Origin: Phytoactinopolyspora alkaliphila
GTDB taxonomy: Bacteria; Actinomycetota; Actinomycetes; Jiangellales; Jiangellaceae
Assembly (NCBI RefSeq): GCF_010550695.1
Contig: NZ_JAAGOB010000004.1
Location: 310,001 to 374,000, forward strand
Length of the DNA: 64,000 bases
Direction: 5' to 3'
In this document: positions 52,072 to 61,621 of the stretch, piece by piece
Layout: each line of letters starts with the position of its first letter
How positions within the stretch are numbered: position 1 is the stretch's first letter
Translations under genes and position numbers: made by a program
Notes under the pieces: generated by a model
Told to the model about the DNA's origin: nothing
What the model saw: only the letters and a program-made list of their open reading frames with translations
Databases searched by the model: none

Positions 52072-52133
52072 GTGGGCGGTGGGGGCGCGGGCGTGCCTCC
52101 CAAACCGGGAGTGCGGGACCGGTCCCAGCCGCT

Positions 52134-52775
52134 TCAGCCAGAGCGCAGCTCGGCGAGTTCGGCCGTGAGGTTGTGGCGGGCCGCGCTCTCCCACAGTGCC
52201 CGCCCGGTCACGGTCCGGAAGATGGGATCCCTGGCGACGAGGCTCTCCAGGACGGCGGTCCGGCCGGTGCGGAATGCGTCGTCGGGCACGTGCCTGTATT
52301 CCTCTCGCACCGCCTCGGTATAGGTGCGATAACCGTCCGGATCCCGGCCGAGCACCGACAAGTCGGCGTCGCACATGACGGCGCCGTTCGCATCGTCCGA
52401 CGCGGGTTCGTGGTTGATGGTGGTCAGGACCAACCTGATCACCTCGCCGACGCGGGCGGCGGCCAGGCCGAGATCGCGTAGGCACTGTGCGGCCAGTTCG
52501 GCGCTGGCTCGCTCGTCGTCGCCGGGTCGTCCGTCGTACACGGCATCGTGGAACCACACGGCAAGCCGCACGGCGTCGGAGTCGGCAGCCTCAGCGGCCA
52601 GTGTGTCGACGGCGTTCAGAACGTCTCGCAGATGCGTGATGTCGTGGTAGCGCCGGTGCGGCTGCGACCATCGGTCCAGCAGGTCGCGACCGCACCGGAT
52701 GGCGTCGTCGCCACGGCCGGTCAGGCTGGCCCACCGGGCGGCAAGGCGAGCCTTCTCCGCCACCGCCGGCTGCAT
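52134..52775 (-). CDS. HD-domain phosphohydrolase-like protein
   Basis: 213 residues. SQPHRRYHDITHLRDVLNAV and RLAVWFHDAVYDGRPGDDER carry the HD metal ligands; LVLTTINHEPASDDANGAVM and CDADLSVLGRDPDGYRTYTE provide the later His and Asp. It fits the predicted metal-dependent HD-superfamily phosphohydrolases seen in actinobacteria. The substrate is unknown. It starts five bases after the ideR stop, in the same operon. Confidence 0.85.
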   Translation of the reverse strand: MQPAVAEKARLAARWASLTGRGDDAIRCGRDLLDRWSQPHRRYHDITHLRDVLNAVDTLAAEAADSDAVRLAVWFHDAVYDGRPGDDERASAELAAQCLRDLGLAAARVGEVIRLVLTTINHEPASDDANGAVMCDADLSVLGRDPDGYRTYTEAVREEYRHVPDDAFRTGRTAVLESLVARDPIFRTVTGRALWESAARHNLTAELAELRSG

Positions 52776-52780
52776 TGGGA

Positions 52781-53464
52781 TCAGGCGGCGCTGACGAACA
52801 CGTGGCTGGCGTCGCTCTGGGTGAGTTCCACGGCCTCCGTGCCCAGCAACTCGATACCGGAGTCGGTGGTGGTAGCGCGCACGGTGCGCCCGGGGGTGAC
52901 CTCCGCCCGGCGCAGTGTGGCCAGAAGCTTCTCGTCGACCTGCAACGGCTCGCCGATGTGCTGGATGGTGACGTTCACGCCGGAGGAGTTGCTCGCATGG
53001 CGAAGAGTCAGAACCCCGGCCCGGAACTCCTTCACCTCGACGTCGCTGTCCAGTTCCGCCATTCCGGGAATCGGGTTGCCGTAGGGGTCCGACGACGGCT
53101 CGTGCAGGAGGTCGACCAGGCGCCGCTCGACAGCCTCGGACACGACGTGTTCCCACCGGCAGGCTTCGTTGTGAACGAGTTCCCAGTCCAGCCCGATGAC
53201 GTCTACGAGCAGCCGCTCTACCAGGCGGTGCTTGCGCATGACGCGCGTGGCCAGGACGCGGCCCTTGTCAGAGAGTTCCAGATGCCGGTCCTCGTCGACG
53301 TGGAGCAGTCCGTCGCGCTCCATGCGGGCCACCGTTTGACTCACCGTAGGGCCGGACTGGTGCAAGCGCTCGGCGATCCGGGCGCGGAGGGGCACGATGC
53401 CCTCCTCCTCAAGCTCAAAGATGGTCTTGAGGTACATCTCTGTGGTGTCGATCAGGTCGCTCAC
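52781..53464 (-). CDS. ideR: iron-dependent repressor, DtxR/IdeR family
   Basis: 227 residues. HTH domain: DTTEMYLKTIFELEEEGIVP, RIAERLHQSGPTVSQTVARM. Metal-site residues of DtxR/IdeR appear in TTEMYL (Met-10 type), HRLVERLLVDVIG and NEACRWEHVVSEAVE (Cys-Glu-His). A C-terminal SH3-like domain is present (VTPGRTVRATTTDSGIELLG). With Fe2+ it would repress iron uptake and siderophore genes and activate storage. GTG 53464 follows GAGGAGAG. Confidence 0.93.
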   Translation of the reverse strand: MSDLIDTTEMYLKTIFELEEEGIVPLRARIAERLHQSGPTVSQTVARMERDGLLHVDEDRHLELSDKGRVLATRVMRKHRLVERLLVDVIGLDWELVHNEACRWEHVVSEAVERRLVDLLHEPSSDPYGNPIPGMAELDSDVEVKEFRAGVLTLRHASNSSGVNVTIQHIGEPLQVDEKLLATLRRAEVTPGRTVRATTTDSGIELLGTEAVELTQSDASHVFVSAA

Positions 53465-53601
53465 CGAAACGCTCTCCTCGCTTATGCCAACCCGGACCCG
53501 CCAGTGCAGGCCCCGTTACCCGCTCGTGCCTCTCCACGCTCAACCATATCTCTCGGCGAGGCCTGACGCCGGTGTGTTCATTCGTGGCAGACTCCACAGT
53601 T

Positions 53602-54405
53602 GTGCCGATTGTCAGCGTTGTCAGCCTCAAGGGAGGCGTGGGGAAGACGTCGGTCGTTCTCGGACTGGCCGGGGCGGCGCTGACACAGGGTCTGTCCACG
53701 GTCGTTGTCGATCTCGACCCTCAGGGCAACGCCACCACCGCTCTCGACCCCGACGAGATCAAGCTCACGGCCAATGATCTTCTGTCCGACGGTTATCGTG
53801 GGCGTCTCTCCGACGCGTTGGTGGCGAGCGGGTGGGGGGATGAGGTCCGGCTGCTGGCAAGTGAGCCCGCACTGGAGCGGCGCAATACTCCGGCGGACGG
53901 CTCCGGTGGCGAACATCGTTTGCGGGTGGGGCTGTCCGGGCTCCCGGACAGCGATCTTGTGCTCATTGACTGCCCGCCGAGCCTGGCGCAGCTCAGTACC
54001 AATGCGCTTGTGGCCAGCGACTTGGTGCTTGCTGTCACCGAACCCACGATGTTCGCGGTCACCGGCGTCCACCAGGCGCTGGCCGCGGCCGACGTGGTGC
54101 GGCGAGGTTACAACATGCGGCTGCGTCCCGTCGGCATCGTCGTCAACCGCTACCGTTCTCGGTCGGCGGAACATCGTTACCGGCTCGACGAGCTCATCGC
54201 CGCCTACCGGGACCTCGTGCTCGACCCCGTGCTCCCGGAACGGTCCGCGATCATGCAGGCCCAGGGAAGCTGCGTGCCCGTGCAACGATGGCCTTCGCCG
54301 GGGGCACGGGAGGCGGCCAGGGTGTTCGCCGCTTACCTGCGTGAGATCCTGAGTGCGGTACGGAACGCGGACCGGACCACGTTCCCGGGAGGAGGATCGT
54401 CGTGA
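53602..54405 (+). CDS. ParA/MinD-like P-loop ATPase
   Basis: 267 residues. The deviant Walker A is VVSLKGGVGKTSVVLGLAGA with the ParA signature lysine. TVVVDLDPQGNATTALDPDE and LVLIDCPPSLAQLSTNALVA give motifs 2 and 3. It is chromosomally placed but without parB, parS or rRNA/oriC context. It is followed at a four-base overlap by a small basic protein gene, so it is probably an orphan positioning system. Start is uncertain: GTG 53572, 53584 or 53602, none with a clear ribosome-binding site. Confidence 0.88.
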   Translation: MPIVSVVSLKGGVGKTSVVLGLAGAALTQGLSTVVVDLDPQGNATTALDPDEIKLTANDLLSDGYRGRLSDALVASGWGDEVRLLASEPALERRNTPADGSGGEHRLRVGLSGLPDSDLVLIDCPPSLAQLSTNALVASDLVLAVTEPTMFAVTGVHQALAAADVVRRGYNMRLRPVGIVVNRYRSRSAEHRYRLDELIAAYRDLVLDPVLPERSAIMQAQGSCVPVQRWPSPGAREAARVFAAYLREILSAVRNADRTTFPGGGSS

Positions 54406-54692
54406 CTACCTCGACACCATCCCCGCGGCCAGCTTTGACCCGGCACGGCGACGGTTCGGTGATTCCGGCTGCGCCGCACCTGTCGTCGCTCGCTGTCGAC
54501 GCGGCCGCCGTCGTCAAGTCCGCCAAGAAGGCCCGCAAGCGGGCCAAGAACAAGCCGGCTGACGACACGGTGAACCTGACGGTGGTCCTCAGCAAACGGG
54601 ACCGCAAGCGGCTTCGCCGGCGAGCCGAGGACTACGGCTGGACTGCGGAGGAAGCCGCCGCGCATGTGTTGCGTGCGTGGGCGGACGATTAG
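54402..54692 (+). CDS. small basic protein, possible ParA partner
   Basis: 96 residues. The N-terminal 35 residues are disordered; AAAVVKSAKKARKRAKNKPA is strongly basic. The C-terminal DTVNLTVVLSKRDRKRLRRR then AEDYGWTAEEAAAHVLRAWA has a strand-helix-helix pattern like ribbon-helix-helix proteins. GTG 54402 overlaps the ParA-like stop as GTGA. The pair resembles ParA with a non-ParB DNA-binding partner (inference). Confidence 0.65.
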   Translation: MTTSTPSPRPALTRHGDGSVIPAAPHLSSLAVDAAAVVKSAKKARKRAKNKPADDTVNLTVVLSKRDRKRLRRRAEDYGWTAEEAAAHVLRAWADD

Positions 54693-54709
54693 CCGCTCCG
54701 GGCCGCTCC

Positions 54710-54797
54710 AAATGATCATGTAAACCATGTTTTCCCGTGCTTCGCCATGCCTGCAGGCCTGGTGCCGCACGGGAAAACATGGTTTACATGATCATTT
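54710..54797. repeat. palindromic repeat, family 1 copy B
   Basis: Perfect 31-bp arms at 54710-54740 and 54767-54797 (left arm starts AAATGATCATGTAAACCATG) surround a 26-base centre containing CCTGCAGGCC. The same ATGATCATGTAAACCATG and TTCCCGTG blocks occur in copy A at 26230-26300. The right arm overlaps the nagA stop codon. Confidence 0.92.
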
Positions 54798-55929
54798 AGG
54801 GGGTGCTCGTCCAGGTGCCGCGGGACATGACGGCCTGGACATTGAGGTCGGCGTCGAGCAGCACGATGTCGGCGTCGTAGCCCTCGGCCAGTGCGCCCGT
54901 CCGGTGCCCGATGCCCAGCAGCCGTGCCGGATTGGTGGAAGCGGCTTGGACGGCGTCGGTCATCGTGAAGCCGGCCTCCGTCACGGCGAATCGGAACGCC
55001 GCGTCCATGGTGAGGGTGCTGCCGGCGATGGAACCGCCGTCGACGAGCCTGGCCACGCCATCGCTTACGGTGACGGCCAGTCCTCCGAGGACGTACTCGC
55101 CGTCGCCCACGTCGGTTGCCGCCATCGCGTCGGTGACCAGCGCCACCCGTCCGGCGCCGGCGGAACGGTAGGCGTGCGCGGCGACCGCCGGATGCAGATG
55201 CACGCCGTCGAGGATGAGCTCCACAGTGACCCGCTGGTCTTCCAGCAGCGCCAGGATCGGGCCGGGCTGCCGATGATGGATCGGAGTCATGGCGTTGAAC
55301 AGATGCGTCGCGACGGTCGCCCCGGCGTCGATCGCCTTGCGAACCTGCGCGTACGTGGCATCGGTGTGGCCCACAGCGGCGATCGCGCCCGCGTCCACGA
55401 TGCTCCGGATGGCGTCCAGCGCCCCGTCGAGCTCCGGGGCCAGCGTCACCATGCTCACCCGGCCACGACCCGCGTCGAGCAGCCGGTGAACCACGCGCTG
55501 CTCCGGAGCAGCGAGGGCATTGGGGTCATGGGCGCCCTTGCGTTGCGGCGAGATCCAGGGTCCTTCTAGGTGCACGCCGGCGATCAGTCCGTCATCCGCC
55601 AGATCGGCGAGGGCTCGCACGTCGCGCTCCAGGGCGTCCGGAAACCCGGAGACGAGGCTGGCGACGATCGTGGTGGTGCCATGCCGGCGATGCGTCTCGG
55701 CGAACGTCCGCACCTGCTCCGGATCGGCGCCGACGACGGTCGCTCCGCCACCGCCGTGGGTATGCAGGTCGACGAAGCCGGGGACCAGCCAACCGGAGAC
55801 CTGGCGATCGGCCGGCCGTGGTGGTGTACCGGCGCCGATACTGGCGATGCGCTCGTCGGTCACTTCGAGCCAGCCGTCGTCAACGACGCCGTCGAGGGTC
55901 ACGATCGACGCGCCAGCGATAAGTGTCAT
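54796..55929 (-). CDS. nagA: N-acetylglucosamine-6-phosphate deacetylase
   Basis: This amidohydrolase converts GlcNAc-6-phosphate to glucosamine-6-phosphate. The 377-residue protein shows LVPGFVDLHTHGGGGATVVG, GVHLEGPWISPQRKGAHDPN with the metal-binding Glu, AVGHTDATYAQVRKAIDAGA, THLFNAMTPIHHRQPG and VALVTDAMAA with the catalytic Asp. It is alone: nagB and the GlcNAc phosphotransferase genes are not in the window. No dre-like site is visible upstream. The TAA lies inside the right arm of the palindromic repeat. Confidence 0.95.
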   Translation of the reverse strand: MTLIAGASIVTLDGVVDDGWLEVTDERIASIGAGTPPRPADRQVSGWLVPGFVDLHTHGGGGATVVGADPEQVRTFAETHRRHGTTTIVASLVSGFPDALERDVRALADLADDGLIAGVHLEGPWISPQRKGAHDPNALAAPEQRVVHRLLDAGRGRVSMVTLAPELDGALDAIRSIVDAGAIAAVGHTDATYAQVRKAIDAGATVATHLFNAMTPIHHRQPGPILALLEDQRVTVELILDGVHLHPAVAAHAYRSAGAGRVALVTDAMAATDVGDGEYVLGGLAVTVSDGVARLVDGGSIAGSTLTMDAAFRFAVTEAGFTMTDAVQAASTNPARLLGIGHRTGALAEGYDADIVLLDADLNVQAVMSRGTWTSTP

Positions 55930-55960
55930 GCACTAGAAGGTAGCCGGTACCGTCGAACCC

Positions 55961-56713
55961 ATGACGCTGACCATCGACCGGCGCTTCCGCGGCCCGGCCT
56001 CGTCGGGCAACGGCGGCTACGTGGCGGGCCGGCTAGCCGGGTACCTGGACGCCGACGCGGTGACGGTGACGTTGCGCCGTCCGCCTCCCCTGGAGGTGCC
56101 CCTCGATGTGCGTGTGGACGCCGGTGGCGTCGTACTCCTCCTAGACCCCGCAGGCGAGGGCGAGACGGACGACGCGACCGCCGCGAGCATGCCGGCGGCG
56201 TCGGCCCCGGGCCACGTCACGGTCGCGGAGGCTGCCCCGGCGGATGAGAGCGCTCTGGTGGCTGTGCCGGCCGTCGGTGAGCACGACGCCCGGGAGATAT
56301 CGCGCGCCTATCCGGGGCTGCGTGAGCATCCCTTCCCGGAGTGCTTCGTCTGCGGTACTCGACGCCGGGCCGGTGACGGCATGCGGCTCTTCCCCGGCAG
56401 GCTCGGCGACGGAAGGACAGCGTGCGTATGGACGGTCGACGAGGATCTCGCGGCAGACCCGTGCTTCGTCTGGTCGGCGCTGGACTGCCCCGGCGGCTGG
56501 AGCGCGCCCATCGAAGGGCGCCCGATGGTGCTGGGGCGAGTGACGGCTCAGGTCGACGACGTCCCGGCCGCAGGCGAATCGTGCGTGGTCATGGGCAGGT
56601 TGCTCGGCACGGAGGGACGCAAGACGTGGACCGCGACCACCGTGTACGGCGCGGACGGTCGGCGGCTGGGAAGTGCCCACGCCACCTGGATAACCATCGG
56701 CTCTGCTCGCTGA
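55961..56713 (+). CDS. hotdog/thioesterase-like hypothetical protein
   Basis: 250 residues. SGNGGYVAGRLAGYLDADAV, RPPPLEVPLDVRV and later HPFPECFVCGTRRRAGDGMR fit a group of actinobacterial thioesterase-superfamily-like proteins. Two short cysteine motifs (CFVCG and ALDCPGGW) are conserved in that group. An exact substrate is not known. It is divergent from nagA with only 31 bp between the start codons. Confidence 0.75.
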   Translation: MTLTIDRRFRGPASSGNGGYVAGRLAGYLDADAVTVTLRRPPPLEVPLDVRVDAGGVVLLLDPAGEGETDDATAASMPAASAPGHVTVAEAAPADESALVAVPAVGEHDAREISRAYPGLREHPFPECFVCGTRRRAGDGMRLFPGRLGDGRTACVWTVDEDLAADPCFVWSALDCPGGWSAPIEGRPMVLGRVTAQVDDVPAAGESCVVMGRLLGTEGRKTWTATTVYGADGRRLGSAHATWITIGSAR

Positions 56714-56724
56714 GAGAAAAACCA

Positions 56725-56754
56725 TTGCCTCGCGCCCCGTGTCCCGTCTAGCGT
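56725..56754 (+). promoter_or_regulatory. promoter of the short leader/RNA gene
   Basis: TTGCCT (56725-56730) and TAGCGT (56749-56754) are separated by 18 bp. The transcript would begin about 20 bases before the Shine-Dalgarno of the 12-codon ORF. Confidence 0.6.
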
Positions 56755-56787
56755 ATTGAGTACACGGGAAAGGAGGTGGTCTCAGGA

Positions 56788-56826
56788 ATGCATAGTTCTT
56801 GGACTCGTGAGGTGGCTGCTCGTTAG
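56788..56826 (+). CDS. 12-residue ORF (possible leader peptide)
   Basis: ATG to TAG encodes MHSSWTREVAAR. AAAGGAGGTG, one of the strongest anti-rRNA matches in the window, lies ten bases upstream. A structured RNA and an intrinsic terminator follow. No other gene lies on this strand for the next 1.1 kb, so it is not a conventional attenuator for a nearby operon; pdxH runs against it. It may encode a functional micropeptide or recruit ribosomes to control termination. Confidence 0.6.
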   Translation: MHSSWTREVAAR

Positions 56827-56831
56827 CCGCC

Positions 56832-56977
56832 CTGCTCGACGCAGGACCTGGTGACACCTGGTTCGCCGGCCGGACGGCTGGCAATCTCGAGCAGTCACCC
56901 GGCCCGTGGGCTCCCGGGGCTTAGTCCTCCTGGGCCGTGTCATCCGACACGGAAGCAGCCCACGGGCCGCTTTTTTG
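56832..56977 (+). ncRNA. structured RNA ending in intrinsic terminator
   Basis: CTGCTCGA (56832-56839) pairs with TCGAGCAG (56887-56894), closing a branched segment with GC-rich inner helices (CCGGCCGG). The terminator follows. A promoter and a 12-codon ORF precede it. I do not recognise a known Rfam class. The compact promoter-sORF-structure-terminator layout argues for an independent transcript of about 200 nt. Confidence 0.5.
56901..56977 (+). terminator. intrinsic terminator of the short RNA
   Basis: GGCCCGTGGGCT (56901-56912) pairs exactly with AGCCCACGGGCC (56957-56968). An inner CCGTGTC/GACACGG hairpin sits in the loop. Six T residues follow at 56971. The strongest T-tract terminator in the window. 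Confidence 0.9.
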
Positions 56978-57098
56978 TTCAGTCGAAAGGACTTCCAGCG
57001 TCGTGGTGCCGGTGTGCGCCCGGTGCGCACATGCTCGGACGCTCCGCCGTCACAGCGCCTGCGAATACCGGCGCCGTGGCCGCTCCGTGGTTTTCACA

Positions 57099-57740
57099 TC
57101 AGGGCGCCAGCCGCTGGATCGCCCAGCCGTCGTCGCCGTCACGTCGGTAGACCAGGCGGTCGTGGAGCCGCCCGGGACCGCCTTGCCAGAACTCGACCGT
57201 CTCCGGCAGGACCCGGTAGCCGCCCCAGAACTCCGGCAGGGGGATGGTGTCAGGGAACCTCTCGGCCACCTGGGCAGCCTGTGCTTCGAGCTCGTGCCGC
57301 GATGTCAGTGGAGAGGACTGCGCGCTGGCCCACGCCCCGAGTTGCGACTCTCGGGGTCGGGTGAGCCAGTACGCCTGGCTTTCCTCCCGCGAGATGGCCT
57401 CGGCCACTCCGCAGACGCTCACCTGCCGCTCCATCGGAAACCAGGGAAAGCAGAGGGCGACGTGCGGATTCTGCGCGATTTCGACCGCCTTGCGAGAGCC
57501 ATGATTCGTGAAGAACACGAAGCCCTCGGCATCCAGCTCCTTCAGCAGCACGTGGCGGCTGCTCGGTATGCCCGACGATGTGGCGGTGGATAACACCATC
57601 GCGTTCGGCTCGGCGAGCCCTGCGGTAAGCGCGTCGTGCAGCCAGTTCCGGAACTGGGTGAAGGGGTCCGGCGGCGCATCCTGTTCCAAGAGCCGCGCCG
57701 CGGTGTAGCGTCTGCGCATCCGGCCCAGATTGTTCTTCAC
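57099..57740 (-). CDS. pdxH: pyridoxamine/pyridoxine 5'-phosphate oxidase
   Basis: An FMN enzyme that makes pyridoxal 5'-phosphate from pyridoxine- or pyridoxamine-phosphate. The 213-residue protein has EPNAMVLSTATSSGIPSSRH, VLLKELDAEGFVFFTNHGSR, then RQVSVCGVAEAISREES and the C-terminal signature EFWQGGPGRLHDRLVYRR, all typical. Start is GTG 57740. It is divergent from citrate synthase; serC, a PLP-dependent enzyme, follows nearby. Confidence 0.96.
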   Translation of the reverse strand: MKNNLGRMRRRYTAARLLEQDAPPDPFTQFRNWLHDALTAGLAEPNAMVLSTATSSGIPSSRHVLLKELDAEGFVFFTNHGSRKAVEIAQNPHVALCFPWFPMERQVSVCGVAEAISREESQAYWLTRPRESQLGAWASAQSSPLTSRHELEAQAAQVAERFPDTIPLPEFWGGYRVLPETVEFWQGGPGRLHDRLVYRRDGDDGWAIQRLAP

Positions 57741-57857
57741 ACGCCAAGCCTTTCATTCGTGGAGCCTCCGCGCCTACCGACTCTCCGGTGCAAGATCTTC
57801 GGACGGAGAGCCGTTGCGCACGAGAAATGTGGGAAACAGCACATTAGGTGCGTCTGA

Positions 57858-57870
57858 ACTTGTAACAAGT
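57858..57870. promoter_or_regulatory. palindrome upstream of citrate synthase
   Basis: ACTTGTAACAAGT is a 13-bp perfect palindrome around a central base, 90 bp before the citrate synthase start. ATGCCGTGGGCAT, a small hairpin, follows at 57874. Possible operator in the pdxH/citrate synthase divergent region. Confidence 0.45.
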
Positions 57871-57960
57871 CACCATGCCGTGGGCATGATGGACACTCTG
57901 CCTTGATGGCTATCGTCCCGTGTGCGCTGTGTTACATGGGCCTGACACGAAGGAGTGTGC

Positions 57961-59067
57961 ATGTCGGAGGTCCAGCATGGCCTGGAGGGCGTTATCGCAT
58001 TCGAGACGCACATCGCCGAGCCGGACAAGGAAGGCAGTGCGCTTCGCTACCGCGGCGTCGACATCGACGACCTGGTAGGGCGTGTGCCGTTCGAACGGGT
58101 ATGGGGCCTGCTGGTCGACGGGAGTTTCGATCCGGGTCTGCCGGCCGACGAGCCGTTCCCGATCCCGGTGCACACCGGTGACGTTCGTGTCGACGTGCAG
58201 AGCAGCGTCGCGATGCTGGCTCCGTTGTGGGGCTTCCAACCGTTGCTGGACACCACCGACGACGAAGCCCGCGCCCAGCTGGCCCGAGCCACCGCGATGG
58301 CGCTGTCCTTCGTCGCCCAGTCGGCTCGCGGCACCGGGCTGCCCATGGTCCCGGAGAGCCAGGTCGACGAAGCTAGCAGCGTGGTGGAACGGTTCATGAC
58401 GCGCTGGCGCGGCGAGCCCGACCCGCGGCACGTCAAGGCCGTCGACGCCTACTTCACCTCTGCCGCCGAGCATGGGATGAACGCCTCTACTTTCACCGGC
58501 CGGGTGGTCGCGTCGACCGGCGCCGATGCCGCGGCGTCGCTGTCCGCGGCTATCGGCGCCATGAGCGGGCCTCTGCACGGCGGTGCCCCCTCGCGTGTCC
58601 TTGCGATGGTCGAGGAGATCGAGCGCAGCGGCGACGCCGTGGGCTATGTCAAGGGCATCCTCGACCGTGGTGAGCGGCTGATGGGCTTCGGCCACCGCGT
58701 CTACCGTGCCGAAGACCCACGGGCGCGCACCCTCCGCCGGGTTGCCAAGGAGGTCGGTGCTCCCCGCTACGAGGTCGCGGAGGCCTTCGAGAAGGCCGCG
58801 CTGGCGGAGCTCGCCGAGCGCAAGCCGGACCGTGTGCTGGCCACCAACGTCGAGTTCTGGGCCGCGATCATTCTGGACTTCGCCGAGGTGCCGGCCTCCA
58901 TGTTCACGTCGATGTTCACCTGCGCCCGGACCGCCGGTTGGAGCGCCCACATCCTCGAGCAGAAGAAGACCGGACGCCTGGTCCGGCCGTCGGCCATCTA
59001 CACAGGCCCGGGCGGTCGCTCCCCTGACACGATCGAGGGCTGGAATCCTGACTGGTCGACCGCCTGA
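57961..59067 (+). CDS. citrate synthase 2
   Basis: This enzyme condenses acetyl-CoA and oxaloacetate to citrate. 368 residues, the shorter actinobacterial citrate synthase type. It shows LEGVIAFETHIAEPDKEG, RYRGVDIDDLVGRVPFERVW, AAIGAMSGPLHGGAPSRVL, RGERLMGFGHRVYRAEDPRA with the catalytic His, and ASMFTSMFTCARTAGWSAHI. The ATG at 57961 follows GAAGGAG. It lies beside pdxH and serC, an order common in actinobacteria. Methylcitrate activity cannot be excluded. Confidence 0.94.
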   Translation: MSEVQHGLEGVIAFETHIAEPDKEGSALRYRGVDIDDLVGRVPFERVWGLLVDGSFDPGLPADEPFPIPVHTGDVRVDVQSSVAMLAPLWGFQPLLDTTDDEARAQLARATAMALSFVAQSARGTGLPMVPESQVDEASSVVERFMTRWRGEPDPRHVKAVDAYFTSAAEHGMNASTFTGRVVASTGADAAASLSAAIGAMSGPLHGGAPSRVLAMVEEIERSGDAVGYVKGILDRGERLMGFGHRVYRAEDPRARTLRRVAKEVGAPRYEVAEAFEKAALAELAERKPDRVLATNVEFWAAIILDFAEVPASMFTSMFTCARTAGWSAHILEQKKTGRLVRPSAIYTGPGGRSPDTIEGWNPDWSTA

Positions 59068-59071
59068 GTAG

Positions 59072-60591
<1,520 letters not shown>

Positions 60592-60647
60592 GGCTCCGGG
60601 CGGGACCGTCGAGAGTCGTGGCTGGTTCCGCTGGGCGACTCACGACG

Positions 60648-60687
60648 AGGAAGGGCCCGGAACCGTTGGGGGTTCCGGGCCCATCCT
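60648..60687 (+). terminator. hairpin terminator after the serC repeat array
   Basis: GGGCCCGGAACC (60653-60664) pairs exactly with GGTTCCGGGCCC (60671-60682) around GTTGGG. AGGA/TCCT extends the stem after a short mismatch. ATCCTTAT follows; there is no long T-run. Confidence 0.8.
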
Positions 60688-61072
60688 TATGTGGGTGTCT
60701 CCCGCTTCACCAGAGTGATAGGTCGTAGCGCAGCGGGAGAAGTGTGGCGGACGGACACGTCGGGAGAGGCACCTGGCTGTGCGGGCGGCAACAGCCAGGC
60801 GCTACCCCGGATACCTCCGCGTGGAGGCTTTGCGCTCCCCCGCCGTGTTCGTTCGTGTCGATCGTAGACTCCGGCCTCGTGCCGACGCGATCATCCTTTC
60901 GGACACCTTCGCGTGGCCAGGTGGTGTATGAATGTCGACGTTCGCCCGGTGAAACGCGGAACGGGACGGCGAAGCCGTCACCCGGTATTCGGAACTCAAT
61001 CCCCGGCGTGGGATCCTCAAGTAGAGCGGCGACGGGGCCGAATCCCCGGTAAGGTCGCAGCTTGGAGGCGGT

Positions 61073-61156
61073 GTGAGGCCCAAGGAGACGCGACGTATCG
61101 TCGCGACGGTGCTGGTGGTGATGATCGCTGTGGTGGTCATCGCTGCGATCGTGTGA
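61073..61156 (+). CDS. 27-residue single-helix membrane microprotein
   Basis: GTG 61073 to TGA 61156. The peptide begins MRPKETRRIVATV and continues as an unbroken hydrophobic helix of Val/Ile/Ala to the end. GGAGG lies four bases upstream. A basic head plus one helix is typical of tiny inner-membrane proteins. There is no homology to support it; the composition and ribosome-binding site are the only evidence. Confidence 0.42.
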   Translation: MRPKETRRIVATVLVVMIAVVVIAAIV

Positions 61157-61496
61157 CGTCGAACGCACCCGAGAGGGGCCGTTCCGCGTCGGAGTTGGCG
61201 CGGTGACTTCGTCTCGGCTGGATGGCCACGCGGCTCTCCCGTCATAGTGGGAGTTCGGGCTGCGTTGCCGGGCGTGAGCCGGCGTGTACCTGAGCCGGCG
61301 TGTCCCCAGTCCTGGGTCGCGGGTAGGGGATGCCCACGATATGCGCCGTTGGCGTGTGTGAAGCGTCGTTGGAAGGGCGTGTGAAGGGCCGTGGAAGTTC
61401 CGGCCGGTGCTCGTGGGTTTAGGACGGTCGTGCCTCGTGCCGTGTGATTTCCGCCCGGTTGTGGCGGCGGGGCGCTACACGACTGACCGCACACCT

Positions 61497-61582
61497 GTTG
61501 TGAAGATCGTCGTGGGCGTTATGACTGGAGCAAAATCCGTGGTCAAAAGGTTGTGAAGATCGTCGTGGGCGCTATGGCCGGG
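61497..61582. repeat. direct repeat pair GTTGTGAAGATCGTCG
   Basis: GTTGTGAAGATCGTCGTGGG starts at 61497 and again at 61550. Both are followed by CG(T/C)TATG(A/G)C(T/C)GG. About 32 bp with three differences, 53 bp apart. Likely an intergenic repeat family member; no clear palindrome. Confidence 0.75.
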
Positions 61583-61621
61583 TAAGAGCCCGGCGGGGGA
61601 GGCGCGCGGGTCTGTGGCCTG

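Larger units (their letters stand above)
60688..61621. other. 930-bp region with few features
   Basis: No long gene is convincing: the frames on both strands have low-complexity, arginine- or proline-rich translations with no family resemblance. It contains one likely 27-codon membrane microprotein gene (61073-61156), a direct repeat pair (61497-61582) and a duplicated TGAGCCGGCGTGT near 61275-61305. Nothing else can be named. Confidence 0.5.

Noticed and set aside
50926-52557. 543-residue minus-strand ORF
   Set aside because: Antisense to the acyltransferase and HD genes, extremely Arg/Asp/His-rich, no domain.
53602-54405. Chromosome partition parA near oriC
   Set aside because: No parB, parS, gidB, rpmH or dnaA neighbours; treated as an orphan ParA-like ATPase.
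56906-57593. Plus-strand ORFs after the short RNA as its regulated gene
   Set aside because: They overlap the terminator and run antisense through pdxH; no ribosome site or similarity.
60900-61070. Possible riboswitch before the 27-codon ORF
   Set aside because: GC-rich segments can pair, but I cannot match the conserved cores of the c-di-AMP, cobalamin or other known classes.
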